This document shows positions 19,005-28,537 of a stretch of DNA of 64,000 nucleotides, piece after piece. The notes under the pieces are model-generated. The model was not told where the DNA came from. It saw only the letters and a program-made list of their open reading frames with translations, and searched no databases. The translations under genes and the position numbers were made by a program. How positions within the stretch are numbered: the first letter of the stretch is position 1; every line of letters begins with the position of its first letter. Location: positions 372,001-436,000 of the forward strand of contig CP068450.1 in NCBI GenBank assembly GCA_023518375.1, in the 5' to 3' direction. This stretch comes from Candidatus Hepatincola sp. Av (GTDB lineage: Bacteria; Pseudomonadota; Alphaproteobacteria; WRAU01; Hepatincolaceae).

Positions 19005-19319
19005 ATGATATTACCAAGAAAATTAAAATATTGGACAGATGTTAAAATAATATATAAAGAAATCCATGAAGATAAAGAACATGATTTTGCCTTAATTATA
19101 GGTAGATATAACCATTTAGATAAAAATCCCACAGGGCTAAAATTTTTAGGAGCCATTTGGATAGGCCATAGCCCAGAGTTTGATACCAACGAGCCCATTG
19201 TTATCCCTGACTTTACCAGAAATGCAGTATTATTTGGTCTTTTACAACAAGCTACAATAGATAATAATTCTAATAGAGTTCAGAGTTTACAAGAAGCAAT
19301 AGAATATTTTAAAAAGTAG
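19005..19319 (+). CDS. Small protein of unknown function
   Basis: 104 residues, soluble, charged, no membrane segment. An AAAGGA site lies 10 bp before the ATG. The sequence mixes predicted strands (FALIIGRYN, LKFLGAIWIGHSP) with a C-terminal helix (SLQEAIEYFKK). I recognise no family. It ends 2 bp from the convergent metQ copy. Confidence 0.55.
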   Translation: MILPRKLKYWTDVKIIYKEIHEDKEHDFALIIGRYNHLDKNPTGLKFLGAIWIGHSPEFDTNEPIVIPDFTRNAVLFGLLQQATIDNNSNRVQSLQEAIEYFKK

Positions 19320-19321
19320 GA

Positions 19322-20110
19322 TTAACTAGCTGGAACTATTGCCCCTTTATATTTTTTTAGTATAAAGTCTTTTGTTTCTTTAGATTTTAATACTTTTACT
19401 AAAGCCTGAATTTTTGGATCATTTTGTAGCTCTTGAGTAGTAACTAAAATATTAACATAAGGAGAATTAGATGGCTCAAGAAAAAGAGCATCTTTTAAAG
19501 GGTTCATTCCCGCTTCTAAAGCATAGTTGGTATTAATTACTGTAACTCCTTCCAAAAGATTATAAATTTGTGGCAACATAGCAGGATCCACATTATGTAC
19601 AAAACTTAAATTCTTAGGATTATAAGTAATATCTGAAATATCAAGAGCCGTAATTTTAATACCTTGTTTTAACTTAATTAAACCAGCGGCTTGTAATAAT
19701 AATAAAACTCTACCTCTATCTGCTACAGAATTACTAAAGATAATTTGGCTACCTAGCTTAATATCTTGTAAAGAAGTATAGGTTTTTGAATAAATACCCA
19801 TTGGTTCAATATGCACTTTAGCAACAGAAATAAAATTATAATCATTTTGTTTTATTTGTGCTTCCAAGTAGGCTTCATGCTGAAAAAAATTAGCTTGAAT
19901 ATCACCTGTAGCCAAAGCTTTATTAGGTAAAATATAATCTTGAAAGATAACAATTTTTAAATTAATGTTAGATTTTTTTAAATAAGGTTTCACAAATTCT
20001 AAAATCTCTGCATGGGGAACAGCACTAGCACCAACTACTAAAGTACTGTTTGCCCACAATGCAGATAAGTTTAGAAATACTGAAAATATAATATACAATA
20101 AGTATTTCAT
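19322..20110 (-). CDS. metQ: Methionine ABC transporter substrate-binding protein, copy 2
   Basis: Periplasmic binding protein of the NlpA/MetQ family, 262 residues. Signal peptide at 1-20, then VVGASAVPHAEIL, IVIFQDYILPNKAL, FFQHEAYL, EPMGIYS, SNSVADRGRVL and NTNYALEAGM-type segments that line the methionine site in the family. There is no lipobox cysteine, so the protein looks freely periplasmic or held by its uncut signal, whereas most MetQ proteins are lipoproteins. It is a tandem paralogue of the gene just upstream, clearly diverged, and lies last in the metN-metI-metQ-metQ operon. Confidence 0.88.
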   Translation of the reverse strand: MKYLLYIIFSVFLNLSALWANSTLVVGASAVPHAEILEFVKPYLKKSNINLKIVIFQDYILPNKALATGDIQANFFQHEAYLEAQIKQNDYNFISVAKVHIEPMGIYSKTYTSLQDIKLGSQIIFSNSVADRGRVLLLLQAAGLIKLKQGIKITALDISDITYNPKNLSFVHNVDPAMLPQIYNLLEGVTVINTNYALEAGMNPLKDALFLEPSNSPYVNILVTTQELQNDPKIQALVKVLKSKETKDFILKKYKGAIVPAS

Positions 20111-20149
20111 AAATATTTTTTATTCCTAACCATATAACTAATACTTATA

Positions 20150-20944
20150 TTAATTTACAGGAACTATTGCTCCTTCATATTTTGTCATAATAAAATCATG
20201 AATTTTTTTAGACTTCAATGCGTTAACTAAAGCCACAATTCTAGGGTCATTCACTTTATCTTTAGTAGTTATAACTACATTAGCATAAGGTGAATCACTA
20301 TTTTCTACAAAAATTGCATCTCTTTTAGGATTCAAACCATTTTCTAATGCAAAGTTTGTATTAATAAGAATTAAATCTGCTTCATTATTATTATAAAAAC
20401 GAGGCAACATAGCTGCTTCTACAAAAGGTAAAAATTTTAAATTTTTAGGATTTGAAGTAATATCAGCTAAATCTAATGATAAATTATCAACATTAGGATT
20501 TAATTTAATTAAACCAGCAGTCTCTAATAATTTCAAACTTCTACCTCTATCGGCAATAGAGTTTCCTAATAATACTGTAGCTCCATTTTTAACATCAGTA
20601 ACATTTTTATAAACTTTTGAATAAATACCCATTGGTTCAATATGCACAGGTAAAACTGCTACAAAATTATTATATTTGTATCTTTTTACTTGATCATCAA
20701 AATTTACTTTATGAATAAAATAGTTAACATCAATATCACCTTTATTAAGAGCAATATTAGGTAAGATATAATCTTGAAAAATAATAATTTTCAAGTCAAT
20801 CCCTTGTTGTTTTAAATCACCTTTAATTTGTTCTAATATTTCAGCATGAGGTACAGCTGTTGCCCCAATTTTTAATACTGAATCAGCAAATAAGCCTAAC
20901 GAGAACAATAGAAAAGCTGGAATTAACAATAAATTTTTTAACAT
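20150..20944 (-). CDS. metQ: Methionine ABC transporter substrate-binding protein, copy 1
   Basis: 264-residue NlpA/MetQ family binding protein. Signal peptide about 1-20 (LLLIPAFLLFSLGLFA) with no lipobox cysteine. The family blocks IGATAVPHAEIL, IIFQDYILPNIAL, HIEPMGIYSKVY, LGNSIADRGRSL, DLADITSNPKNL and INTNFALENGL are all present. It lies 41 bp downstream of metI with a GAGGTG ribosome site. Two neighbouring copies suggest either two related ligands (for example D- and L-methionine or different amino acids) or dosage; the sequence does not decide. Confidence 0.92.
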   Translation of the reverse strand: MLKNLLLIPAFLLFSLGLFADSVLKIGATAVPHAEILEQIKGDLKQQGIDLKIIIFQDYILPNIALNKGDIDVNYFIHKVNFDDQVKRYKYNNFVAVLPVHIEPMGIYSKVYKNVTDVKNGATVLLGNSIADRGRSLKLLETAGLIKLNPNVDNLSLDLADITSNPKNLKFLPFVEAAMLPRFYNNNEADLILINTNFALENGLNPKRDAIFVENSDSPYANVVITTKDKVNDPRIVALVNALKSKKIHDFIMTKYEGAIVPVN

Positions 20945-20985
20945 GATACACCTCTTTAGTTAAAGGTTAGTAGTTATATACAAAA

Positions 20986-21639
20986 CTAACGGTAACTTAT
21001 TTTACTTACAACAAAGTTCCCAATAGCCTGAATAATAAATACTAAAATTACGACGTCAATGGTAGCTAAAGATGTAAGGAACATATTATTTCTTTGAAAG
21101 CCTTCAATAAATGCTAAGTTACCTAAACCTCCAGCACCAATTACGCCTGCCATTGCAGTATATCCCACAATAGCAATACTTAACGTTGTTAAATTTGATA
21201 GTAAATTTGGTATACTTTCAGGAATTAAAATTTTTAAAATAATTTGTAAATCTGTTGCTCCATAGGCTTTAGCGGCTTCTATTACACCTCTGTCAACCTC
21301 TTTAAAAGAAGTTTCCACAACTCTAGCATAAAAAGGAGTAACACTTAAAATTAAAGCTGGAAAAGCCGCATTAGAACCTAAAATAGTTCCCATTATTATT
21401 TTAGTAACAGGTAATAATAATATAATTAAAATAAAAAAGGGAATAGCTCTAAAAATACTGGTAATAATATTAATAACCCCATAAAAGTATTTATTTTCTA
21501 AAATTTCACCTTTAGAGGTAATAAACAATAGAATACCCCATATAATTCCAAAAACAGCTACAAAAAATGTAGAAACTGCTGTTAAATATATAGTTTCTAA
21601 GGTTGCTTGAGAGAGTTTATCAAAATAAATTTGAAACAT
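20986..21639 (-). CDS. metI: Methionine ABC transporter permease
   Basis: Membrane subunit of the MetNIQ importer, 217 residues with five hydrophobic helices. The coupling loop that docks on MetN is visible as EAAKAYGATDLQIILKILIPESIPNL near residue 120, read in two overlapping parts; GAGGLGNLAFIEGFQR near 168 is typical of MetI. It starts 5 bp after metN ends, so the two are tightly linked in one transcript. Confidence 0.95.
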   Translation of the reverse strand: MFQIYFDKLSQATLETIYLTAVSTFFVAVFGIIWGILLFITSKGEILENKYFYGVINIITSIFRAIPFFILIILLLPVTKIIMGTILGSNAAFPALILSVTPFYARVVETSFKEVDRGVIEAAKAYGATDLQIILKILIPESIPNLLSNLTTLSIAIVGYTAMAGVIGAGGLGNLAFIEGFQRNNMFLTSLATIDVVILVFIIQAIGNFVVSKISYR

Positions 21640-21644
21640 ATTTG

Positions 21645-22646
21645 TTACCCCGCATTGTCTATAATATCTAATTCAATATTGTGAGATCGTATCTCTTTAG
21701 CTATTTCTTCTATTTTTTCATTACTAGCTTCTAAGTGTAAAACCATATTTACTGTATGTGAACGGTTAATACGTACCTCAAGTACATTAAATAACACTTG
21801 AAACCTTAAGGTAAGCTTAGACAGTAAAGCCTTATAGGTACTTCCTTCAGGATACTGCAAATGTAAAAATACACCACCTTTTAGAGCTTCTACCAGTTCA
21901 TTGGATTCTATAGAGGAATGATCAGTACTTTTTAAAATTAATTTTTTGGTAATATGTTCTTTAGGGTGGCTAAAAACATAAGAAACTTCACCTTGTTCTA
22001 CAATTTGCCCTTTATCCATAATAGCTACTTTGTTACAGATTTGCTGAACTACATCCATTTCATGGGTAATTAATACTACTGTTAATTGCCTCTCTTTTTG
22101 AATATTTTGAATTAACTCTAAAATAGATGCCGTATTAATAGGGTCTAGAGCAGAGGTAATTTCATCGCACAATAAAATATTAGGATTATTAACTAAAGCA
22201 CGAGCAATACCAACCCTTTGTTTTTGCCCACCACTTAACATATGGGGGTAAGATTTTTCTTTACCTTCTAATTTTACTAGCTTAATAGCTTCAAGGACTC
22301 TTTTTTTTATTTCATGTTTTGGTATACCTATAAGTTCTAAAGGGAAAGCAATGTTACCATAAACATTACGGGAAGATAATAAATTAAAACTTTGGAAGAT
22401 CATACCCATTTTATGGCGGAGTAAACGTAACTCTTTTTTATTTAATTTAGTTACATCTTGCCCATCAACAGTTAAAGAACCTTTAGTAACTTTTTCTAAA
22501 ACATTAATTAAACGTACTAGGGTACTTTTACCAGCACCGCTATAACCAATAATGCCATAAATTTCACCTGTATTAATTTTAAAATTAATATTTGAAAGTA
22601 CTTCATTAGAGCCAAAAGATTTATAAACATTAAAAAATTCAATCAT
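21645..22646 (-). CDS. metN: Methionine ABC transporter ATP-binding protein
   Basis: Drives methionine import, 333 residues. Walker A GYSGAGKST near residue 33, ABC signature MLSGGQKQRVGIARAL near 138, Walker B ILLCDEITSALDP near 158 and the switch His in VLITHEMD near 191. The C-terminal ~80 residues form the NIL (ACT-like) domain that in MetN of other bacteria binds methionine and shuts off transport. Ribosome site AGGAGAA precedes the ATG. No SAM riboswitch is evident in the 210 bp upstream. Confidence 0.96.
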   Translation of the reverse strand: MIEFFNVYKSFGSNEVLSNINFKINTGEIYGIIGYSGAGKSTLVRLINVLEKVTKGSLTVDGQDVTKLNKKELRLLRHKMGMIFQSFNLLSSRNVYGNIAFPLELIGIPKHEIKKRVLEAIKLVKLEGKEKSYPHMLSGGQKQRVGIARALVNNPNILLCDEITSALDPINTASILELIQNIQKERQLTVVLITHEMDVVQQICNKVAIMDKGQIVEQGEVSYVFSHPKEHITKKLILKSTDHSSIESNELVEALKGGVFLHLQYPEGSTYKALLSKLTLRFQVLFNVLEVRINRSHTVNMVLHLEASNEKIEEIAKEIRSHNIELDIIDNAG

Positions 22647-22857
22647 TCAAGCAATTCTCCTGTAATAAACCTTCAATAGCACAAAAAAATATAAAGACTT
22701 ATGCAAAGAAAAAATCTATAATTTCATGTATGAACTTCATAATATTAAATATTTTATTAATAAATTATAATACAAGTATTTTATTTTACAAAATTCTTTA
22801 TATAAAAATTATTATATACAGCCTATTTTATATAAGTAACAACCTAAGGTATAACAA

Positions 22858-24828
22858 ATGCTTAAAGATCTCCAACAATTACAACTATTAGCTAATAATA
22901 TAAAAGTTCTTTCAGCCGAAATGGTAGAAAAAGCAGAATCAGGTCACCCTGGTACACCTGTAGGAGCCGCTGATATTATTGCTAACCTTTTTGCTAACCA
23001 CATAAATTTTAATCCTAAACAAGGTGATTGGATTAATCGGGATCGGTTTATTTTATCAGCAGGGCATGCTTGTGCTATGTTATATAGTACCTTACACATT
23101 TTAGGCTATAAAGATTTTACCATAGATAGCCTTAAGAATTTACGCCAATTACACGCTATTACCTCTGGGCATCCTGAAATAGATATAAAAAGTGGTATAG
23201 AGTGTACTACAGGTCCTTTAGGTGAGGGTATAGCTATGGGGGTTGGCATAGCTTTAGGAGAAAGCATTTTACATGCTAAATATCCTAATATAATTAACCA
23301 CCATACTTTTGTTTTTGCCGGAGACGGTTGCCTTATGGAAGGAGTTTCCTTTGAAGCCTTATCTTTAGCTGGAACTTTAACCTTAAATAAATTAATAGTT
23401 ATTTACGATAAAAACAACATAACAATAGATGGAAAACTAGAGCTAGCCAATACTGAAAACGTTGCTAAAAGAATGGAAGCTTTAGGTTTCAATGTAGTTA
23501 ATTTAGATGGTTACAATTATAAAGAAATGCAAGAAGTTTTTCATAACGCTAAACAATCTAACAAACCAACTTTTATTATTGCTCATACTAAGATTGCTCA
23601 TTTAGCAGGCTCAAAAGAAAATACAGCTAATGCTCATGGTAGTCCTTTAGGGCAAGAAAGTATACAGGCTTTAAGAAATAACTTAAAGTTCACAGAAAAA
23701 CCTTTTAGTGTTTCTAAAGAAGTACAAAGTTTTGCTAATGAAGTGGTTAAAACTAAGATAGAAAATTATCAAACTTGGGAAAAAAAGACCTTACAGGACT
23801 CTAAACATCAGGAATTAAAAAATTTCTTTAGTAATAAATTGCCTAAACTAGCTATGGAAGAATTACAAGAACTTGGTAATAATGCTATTAAAGATAAGAA
23901 AGCAATGGCAACTCGTGTTTGTTCTGGAAAAGTATTAGAAGTTTTTACTAAATATTTACCTAATTTAATTGGTGGCTCTGCTGATTTAAGTGGTTCTAAC
24001 AATACTATTCATAAAACTTCCCAAGAAATTTCGGCAGGCAACTATAATGGTAATTACATTCATTATGGAGTAAGAGAACATGCTATGGGTGCGGTTATGA
24101 ATGGCTTAGCCTGTAGTAATTTTATTCCCTATGGAGGAACATTCTTAGTATTTTCCGACTTTATGCGGCCAGCAATTAGGTTATCGGCCTTAATGAATCG
24201 GCAGGTATGGTATGTCTTTACCCATGATAACATTTCTTTAGGAGCTGATGGTCCTACTCACCAACCTATTGAACATATTGAAAGTTTACGTTTAATTCCC
24301 AACGTACAACTTTTACGCCCTTGTGATTTTATAGAAACTATTGAATCTTATCTACTAGCTTTAAATACTACTAATAAACCAAGTATTTTAATACTAGGAC
24401 GCTCTAATGTTCCTTTACTAAGAACTAATTTTAATATTAAAGAAAATTTAACAGCTAAAGGTGGCTATATTCTACAAGATGTTAATAACCCACAGTTAAA
24501 TTTAGTTTCATCTGGTTCAGAATTACATTTGTGTGTAGCAGTAGCAAAAGAATTAGCACAAGAGGGAATTAATATTAAGGTAATTTCCATGCCATCTTTA
24601 GATATATTTAAACAACAAGATGCAAAATACCAAGCTGGAGTATTAAAAGGACATAAAAACATTGTAATACTCGCAGGCAATGCTACGGGTTGGCAAGAAT
24701 CCTTAGGTGAGAATACTATCCTTTACGACCTAAAAACCTTTGGTGCCTCTGGAGCCCCCCAAGATGTTATGGATTACTTTGGGTTTAATACGCAGAAAAT
24801 AACCAATTTTGTAAAAAGCTATTTATAA
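22858..24828 (+). CDS. tkt: Transketolase
   Basis: Thiamine diphosphate enzyme of the non-oxidative pentose phosphate pathway, moving two-carbon units between sugar phosphates. 656 residues, full length. SGHPGTPVGAADI at 27, TTGPLGEGIAMGVG near 122, the ThDP motif GDGCLMEGVSFEAL...NN near 159, and the pyrimidine domain with REHAMGAVMNG near 407, FSDFMRPA and THDNISLGADGPTHQP. It heads a probable operon with rpe and a DUF502 gene. Confidence 0.96.
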   Translation: MLKDLQQLQLLANNIKVLSAEMVEKAESGHPGTPVGAADIIANLFANHINFNPKQGDWINRDRFILSAGHACAMLYSTLHILGYKDFTIDSLKNLRQLHAITSGHPEIDIKSGIECTTGPLGEGIAMGVGIALGESILHAKYPNIINHHTFVFAGDGCLMEGVSFEALSLAGTLTLNKLIVIYDKNNITIDGKLELANTENVAKRMEALGFNVVNLDGYNYKEMQEVFHNAKQSNKPTFIIAHTKIAHLAGSKENTANAHGSPLGQESIQALRNNLKFTEKPFSVSKEVQSFANEVVKTKIENYQTWEKKTLQDSKHQELKNFFSNKLPKLAMEELQELGNNAIKDKKAMATRVCSGKVLEVFTKYLPNLIGGSADLSGSNNTIHKTSQEISAGNYNGNYIHYGVREHAMGAVMNGLACSNFIPYGGTFLVFSDFMRPAIRLSALMNRQVWYVFTHDNISLGADGPTHQPIEHIESLRLIPNVQLLRPCDFIETIESYLLALNTTNKPSILILGRSNVPLLRTNFNIKENLTAKGGYILQDVNNPQLNLVSSGSELHLCVAVAKELAQEGINIKVISMPSLDIFKQQDAKYQAGVLKGHKNIVILAGNATGWQESLGENTILYDLKTFGASGAPQDVMDYFGFNTQKITNFVKSYL

Positions 24829-24883
24829 ATTGCAATTATAGGTTATTATTATAAAAGTATAAATATAATATTAGTAAAAAATT

Positions 24884-25531
24884 ATGAACCATAATATAAA
24901 AATTGCTCCCTCAATGTTATCCGCTGATTTTACTAAACTAGCCGATGAAATCAAAAACTTAGAAACAGCAGGGGCAGACTATATTCATTTTGATGTAATG
25001 GACGGGCATTTTGTACCTAATTTAACCTTTGGAGCTATGGTTGTTAAACAACTTCGCCCTTTAACAAAATTACCATTTGATGTCCATTTAATGGTTAATA
25101 ATCCTCAAGACTATGTAACAGACTTCAAAGTAGCCGGAGCAAATATCCTTACCTTTCAGTATGAAAGTTATAGCCATCACGATCGTTTAATAAGCCATAT
25201 TAAAGAGCAAGGTATGAAAGTTGGTATAGCTTTAAACCCATCAACTTCGGAAGATTGCTTACAGTATATTATTCATAAAATAGATATAATTACAGTTATG
25301 AGTGTGAATCCTGGTTTTGGCGGGCAAATATTTTTACCAGAGCAATTACAAAAAATTAAAAATATTAAACAGAAATATAGTAATAATAATTTTTTAATTG
25401 AAGTAGATGGTGGTGTTAGTGAAAAAAATGCTAAAAACATCATAGCAGCAGGTGCTGATATTTTAGTAGCAGGCACTGCAATATTTCAAACTGCTAATTA
25501 CAAAAATAATATTAACAAACTAAAGGAATAA
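24884..25531 (+). CDS. rpe: Ribulose-phosphate 3-epimerase
   Basis: Interconverts ribulose 5-phosphate and xylulose 5-phosphate, supplying the xylulose 5-phosphate used by the transketolase encoded just upstream. 215 residues, TIM barrel. Catalytic and metal-binding segments: IAPSMLSADF at 6, FDVMDGHFVPNLTFG near 35, DVHLMV near 67, SVNPGFGGQ near 141 and EVDGGVS near 174. It is 55 bp from tkt and 2 bp from the next gene. Confidence 0.96.
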   Translation: MNHNIKIAPSMLSADFTKLADEIKNLETAGADYIHFDVMDGHFVPNLTFGAMVVKQLRPLTKLPFDVHLMVNNPQDYVTDFKVAGANILTFQYESYSHHDRLISHIKEQGMKVGIALNPSTSEDCLQYIIHKIDIITVMSVNPGFGGQIFLPEQLQKIKNIKQKYSNNNFLIEVDGGVSEKNAKNIIAAGADILVAGTAIFQTANYKNNINKLKE

Positions 25532-25533
25532 AA

Positions 25534-26373
25534 ATGGCTGAAAAAAAACAAGAAAGAGCAATTATATCTAAACTTAGAACATGGTTTTTAACTGGTTTAT
25601 TGGTCTCTTTACCAATTATTTTAACCTTTTATATTGTGATTGCCATACTACATTTTTTTGATACTCTAGTACTACAAAATTTATTTCCTACTAGTTTTTT
25701 AAACAAAATACCAGGTTTAGGCATTGTGTTAACAGCACTAGCTATGGTATTAATTGGTTTTGTTGCTCAAAACTTTTTAGGGCAATTTGTTATTAATTTA
25801 AGTAACAAAATTTTAAATAGAATTCCTTTTATTCGGTCTTTATATTCTACTATTAAGCAAGTTTTAGATACGGTTCTTTCTAACAAATCTAATGCTTTTA
25901 AAGAAGTTGTTCTTATAGAATATCCAAGACGTGGCATGTGGAGTTTAGGTTTTGTAACTTCAAAAAATAAAGGGGAAGTGCAACATAAAACCAAAGATGA
26001 TATTCTAAACGTTTTTTTACCAACAACTCCCAACCCAACTTCAGGCTTTTTATTATTTGTTCCTAAAAAAGATGCTATTCGTTTAGCTATGCCCCCTGAA
26101 GTTGCTATGAAACTTATTATTAGTGGTGGAGTAATTGATAGTTTTAATTATGAAGCATTGGAAGATGAAGTAACTATACTACCTGATGATACCGATGATA
26201 CCGTTTTAGAGGAGCTAAAAAATATAGATCAGCACCTTCAAAATATAGATAATGCAATCTTACAAAAAAGAAGAGCAAAAACAACAACTAAAAATATTAA
26301 AGAGCATAAAAAACTTATAAGTAAACCTAATAAAAAGAACAAGAACTATAATTATATTATAACAATTTATTAA
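25534..26373 (+). CDS. DUF502 membrane protein
   Basis: 279 residues with two N-terminal transmembrane helices (about 15-43 and 55-78) and a cytosolic remainder. The LRTWFLTGLLVSLP start, IPGLGIVLTAL, and IPFIRSLYSTIKQVLDTV segments with FVPTPNPTSGF-like VFLPTTPNPTSGFL are characteristic of the DUF502 family, widespread in Proteobacteria and of unknown function. The C-terminus is a Lys-rich tail. It starts 2 bp after rpe with its ribosome site (AAAGGA) inside the end of rpe. Confidence 0.85.
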   Translation: MAEKKQERAIISKLRTWFLTGLLVSLPIILTFYIVIAILHFFDTLVLQNLFPTSFLNKIPGLGIVLTALAMVLIGFVAQNFLGQFVINLSNKILNRIPFIRSLYSTIKQVLDTVLSNKSNAFKEVVLIEYPRRGMWSLGFVTSKNKGEVQHKTKDDILNVFLPTTPNPTSGFLLFVPKKDAIRLAMPPEVAMKLIISGGVIDSFNYEALEDEVTILPDDTDDTVLEELKNIDQHLQNIDNAILQKRRAKTTTKNIKEHKKLISKPNKKNKNYNYIITIY

Positions 26374-26453
26374 TTCTTAAATTGTTTAACACTAAATAAT
26401 TATGATAGTTTATAACTTTTAAAAGAATATGAATGAGTAAATTTATATATTTA

Positions 26454-26566
26454 AAAATTTAATAATTATAGCCGTTAACTTAAAAGGTTATATTATATAT
26501 ATTTTTTCAAATAATTAGTAAGTTTTAAAAAATTAATTATTTTATAACAATATACTTAAAAAATAT
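26454..26566 (+). repeat. Inverted repeat, left copy
   Basis: About 110 bases that reappear in reverse complement at 29388-29497 with few differences; the block from TTAGTAAGTTTTAAAAAATT to TATACTTAAAAAATAT is identical over about 55 bases, and TTAACTTAAAAGGTTATA is also shared. This copy ends about 38 bp before the TTG start of the small outer-membrane-like protein at 26605. Confidence 0.85.
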
Positions 26567-26604
26567 TTTTTTTAATAATTGTAGTTTTTATAAAAGGAAA
26601 AATT

Positions 26605-27048
26605 TTGTTTAGAATATTAATAGTTTTTACTTATTGTTTTGTTATATTAGGTCTTAGCTTTAATTTATATGCTAAAAAATCTAAAAAAGTAAAAGTTCCT
26701 GAAAATAAAATATATCTAGGAGTAGCTGTAGAAACCTACGATAACTATACCACCTCCGTAGAATTAGGTTATGAATTTAATAATAATTGGGCAATTCAAA
26801 TGGATTTACCTATTAATACTAACTTTGCTTTTATAGATGCAATTTACCGCTTTGAAGATAGAAGTGGCTTTTATTTATTAGCAGGTCTTGGTGTTTATTC
26901 TAAAGCCATGCTAAAGCCAGGAATTGGTTACTCCTTTCAACTTATGGAAAATCTACTTTTGCAAACAGAGGTTAATTCTTATATTAAACTAAGTGATAAC
27001 TACCACGAAAATATGAGCGGTAAAATACAACTTTTATTTTATTTTTAG
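26605..27048 (+). CDS. Small outer-membrane beta-barrel-like protein
   Basis: 147 residues. I accept the TTG at 26605 as start because an AAAAGGA site lies 7 bp upstream and a good signal peptide follows (hydrophobic 3-23, LYAKK). The mature part of about 122 residues has alternating strands with Tyr/Phe (ELGYEFNNNWAIQMDL, GFYLLAGLGVYS, GKIQLLFYF) and ends in Phe, as outer-membrane proteins do; the size suits an eight-strand barrel like OmpX or OprG. No specific family is recognised. Confidence 0.65.
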   Translation: MFRILIVFTYCFVILGLSFNLYAKKSKKVKVPENKIYLGVAVETYDNYTTSVELGYEFNNNWAIQMDLPINTNFAFIDAIYRFEDRSGFYLLAGLGVYSKAMLKPGIGYSFQLMENLLLQTEVNSYIKLSDNYHENMSGKIQLLFYF

Positions 27049-27069
27049 TAAATAAGTTATAGTACTTAC

Positions 27070-28221
27070 TTAAAATTTATAAATTAACATTAAGCCTACT
27101 TCTTTACTTAAAGTATCAGCTACTGTTGTTTTATTTAATTTAGGGCATGCTCCACCAGGTAAAGGCAGGCAAGTATTAATTTGAGCATCTATTTTATAAG
27201 TAGAAAAATTAATATAAGGGGTAAGCTCTAAACTATTGGTAATTTCATAACCAACAGCCATTGAAACAAACCATTTCCCTTGAAGGTCTATGCCTTCATT
27301 GGTAACCACACTAGCCGATACAGGAGGAAGAAATGGAAGATCATAATATATATAGTCATTATAGGAACGGCTAGCTTTATATGAAGAAACAAAACCAAAC
27401 TTTGTACGAAAAACAAAAGTATTATGTTTATAAGTAAGTTCTTTTTTTAAAGTTAAATACAAAGAGGCAATAGGGAAATAGACAACAGAAGTTTCTGCTA
27501 TATTAGGGTAAAGAATAGCACTAAGACCAGTATCATAATCTACTAAAGAATTAGAACTTAAGGATAATCCAAAACCATAGTCAAAATATTGAGTAGGTTT
27601 ATAAACATTAAAACCAAAAGTAATATTAGGGTGTTCTACAAAAAATCTATCACTATCTACCGGCACATCAAAAGTAGCATCGTAGCTAGTATAGTGGACT
27701 CCAAAAAAGCCCTCCCACTGTAAGTTAGAAAAATATGAAGGTTCGTTATTTTTAGTAGCTAGTTTATTACTAGAATTTAATTTATTATTTTCTTTATTAG
27801 AATTTTCTAAGCCTAATTGTTTACTATTTGTTGCTTTTCCCTTAGGCATAGCTACTGAAGAGGTATCTACTACCTCCTTAGTATTAGTATTGGCTGTAGA
27901 TTGTGTCTTCAGTAATAAAGATTTATTAGTAGTTCCTTCTTTCTTTTTTTCTGAAGTATTTTTAGAGTTATTATTAACTTTATTAGAATTAACATAACTA
28001 TTACCTGAACTGGCAGCTACAGGTACTTCAGTTACAGCTGGTTTATTTTTAGGGTCTTGCTTATATTTTTTTGAAGATCTATTACTATTAGTTTTAGCAA
28101 CAGTCTTCCTACTTAAGTTATCATCAGCAAGTTTTGATGCCTGCATTTTAGCTGAATTTTCTTCATAAAAAACTAAAACGGCTAAAAATAAAGCTAGAAA
28201 AATAAATATTGTTTTAATCAT
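27070..28221 (-). CDS. Outer-membrane-like protein with long disordered N-terminal region
   Basis: 383 residues. Signal-anchor-like start (IKTIFIFLALFLAVLVFY), then about 130 residues rich in Asn, Ser, Lys and Thr with no hydrophobic core, then a C-terminal domain of about 215 residues that looks like a beta-barrel (FFGVHYTSYDATFDV, ITFGFNVY, YDFGFGLSLSS-like, KFGFVSSYKASRSY) and ends VGLMLIYKF with the terminal Phe expected for barrel insertion. The spacer may cross the periplasm or bind cell wall; that is inference. It converges with the small barrel gene. Confidence 0.6.
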   Translation of the reverse strand: MIKTIFIFLALFLAVLVFYEENSAKMQASKLADDNLSRKTVAKTNSNRSSKKYKQDPKNKPAVTEVPVAASSGNSYVNSNKVNNNSKNTSEKKKEGTTNKSLLLKTQSTANTNTKEVVDTSSVAMPKGKATNSKQLGLENSNKENNKLNSSNKLATKNNEPSYFSNLQWEGFFGVHYTSYDATFDVPVDSDRFFVEHPNITFGFNVYKPTQYFDYGFGLSLSSNSLVDYDTGLSAILYPNIAETSVVYFPIASLYLTLKKELTYKHNTFVFRTKFGFVSSYKASRSYNDYIYYDLPFLPPVSASVVTNEGIDLQGKWFVSMAVGYEITNSLELTPYINFSTYKIDAQINTCLPLPGGACPKLNKTTVADTLSKEVGLMLIYKF

Positions 28222-28537
28222 TTAGTTATATAAAAATTTTAGGCAGAATTAATACATACAAGAATTATTACATAAAGTAACTCAACTTTAGATTTTATTT
28301 CTTTTAAATATTAATTCTATAATAATATACTAAAAATTACTTAGATTAAAATAATATAAAATATAAATAACTTTATTTTATTTATTTTCTATAAAAATAA
28401 TTATTTATTAACCTATTAATTATTATGTATAAACCCCTAATAATAATTAAGATATTTTTTCTAAGGAGATGTTAATACTTAAATTTTAATCCTTAATTAT
28501 ACTGCCTTTATTAATTATTTAAGCTTCATAATAAGAG
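28222..28537. other. AT-rich spacer
   Basis: About 316 bases between the long outer-membrane-like gene and the nitroreductase gene. Nothing gene-like; one AAGGAG at 28463-28468 has no open frame after it. Confidence 0.4.

Noticed and set aside
22647-22857. SAM riboswitch ahead of metN
   Set aside because: None of the conserved blocks of SAM-I or SAM-II could be found in the leader on the minus strand.
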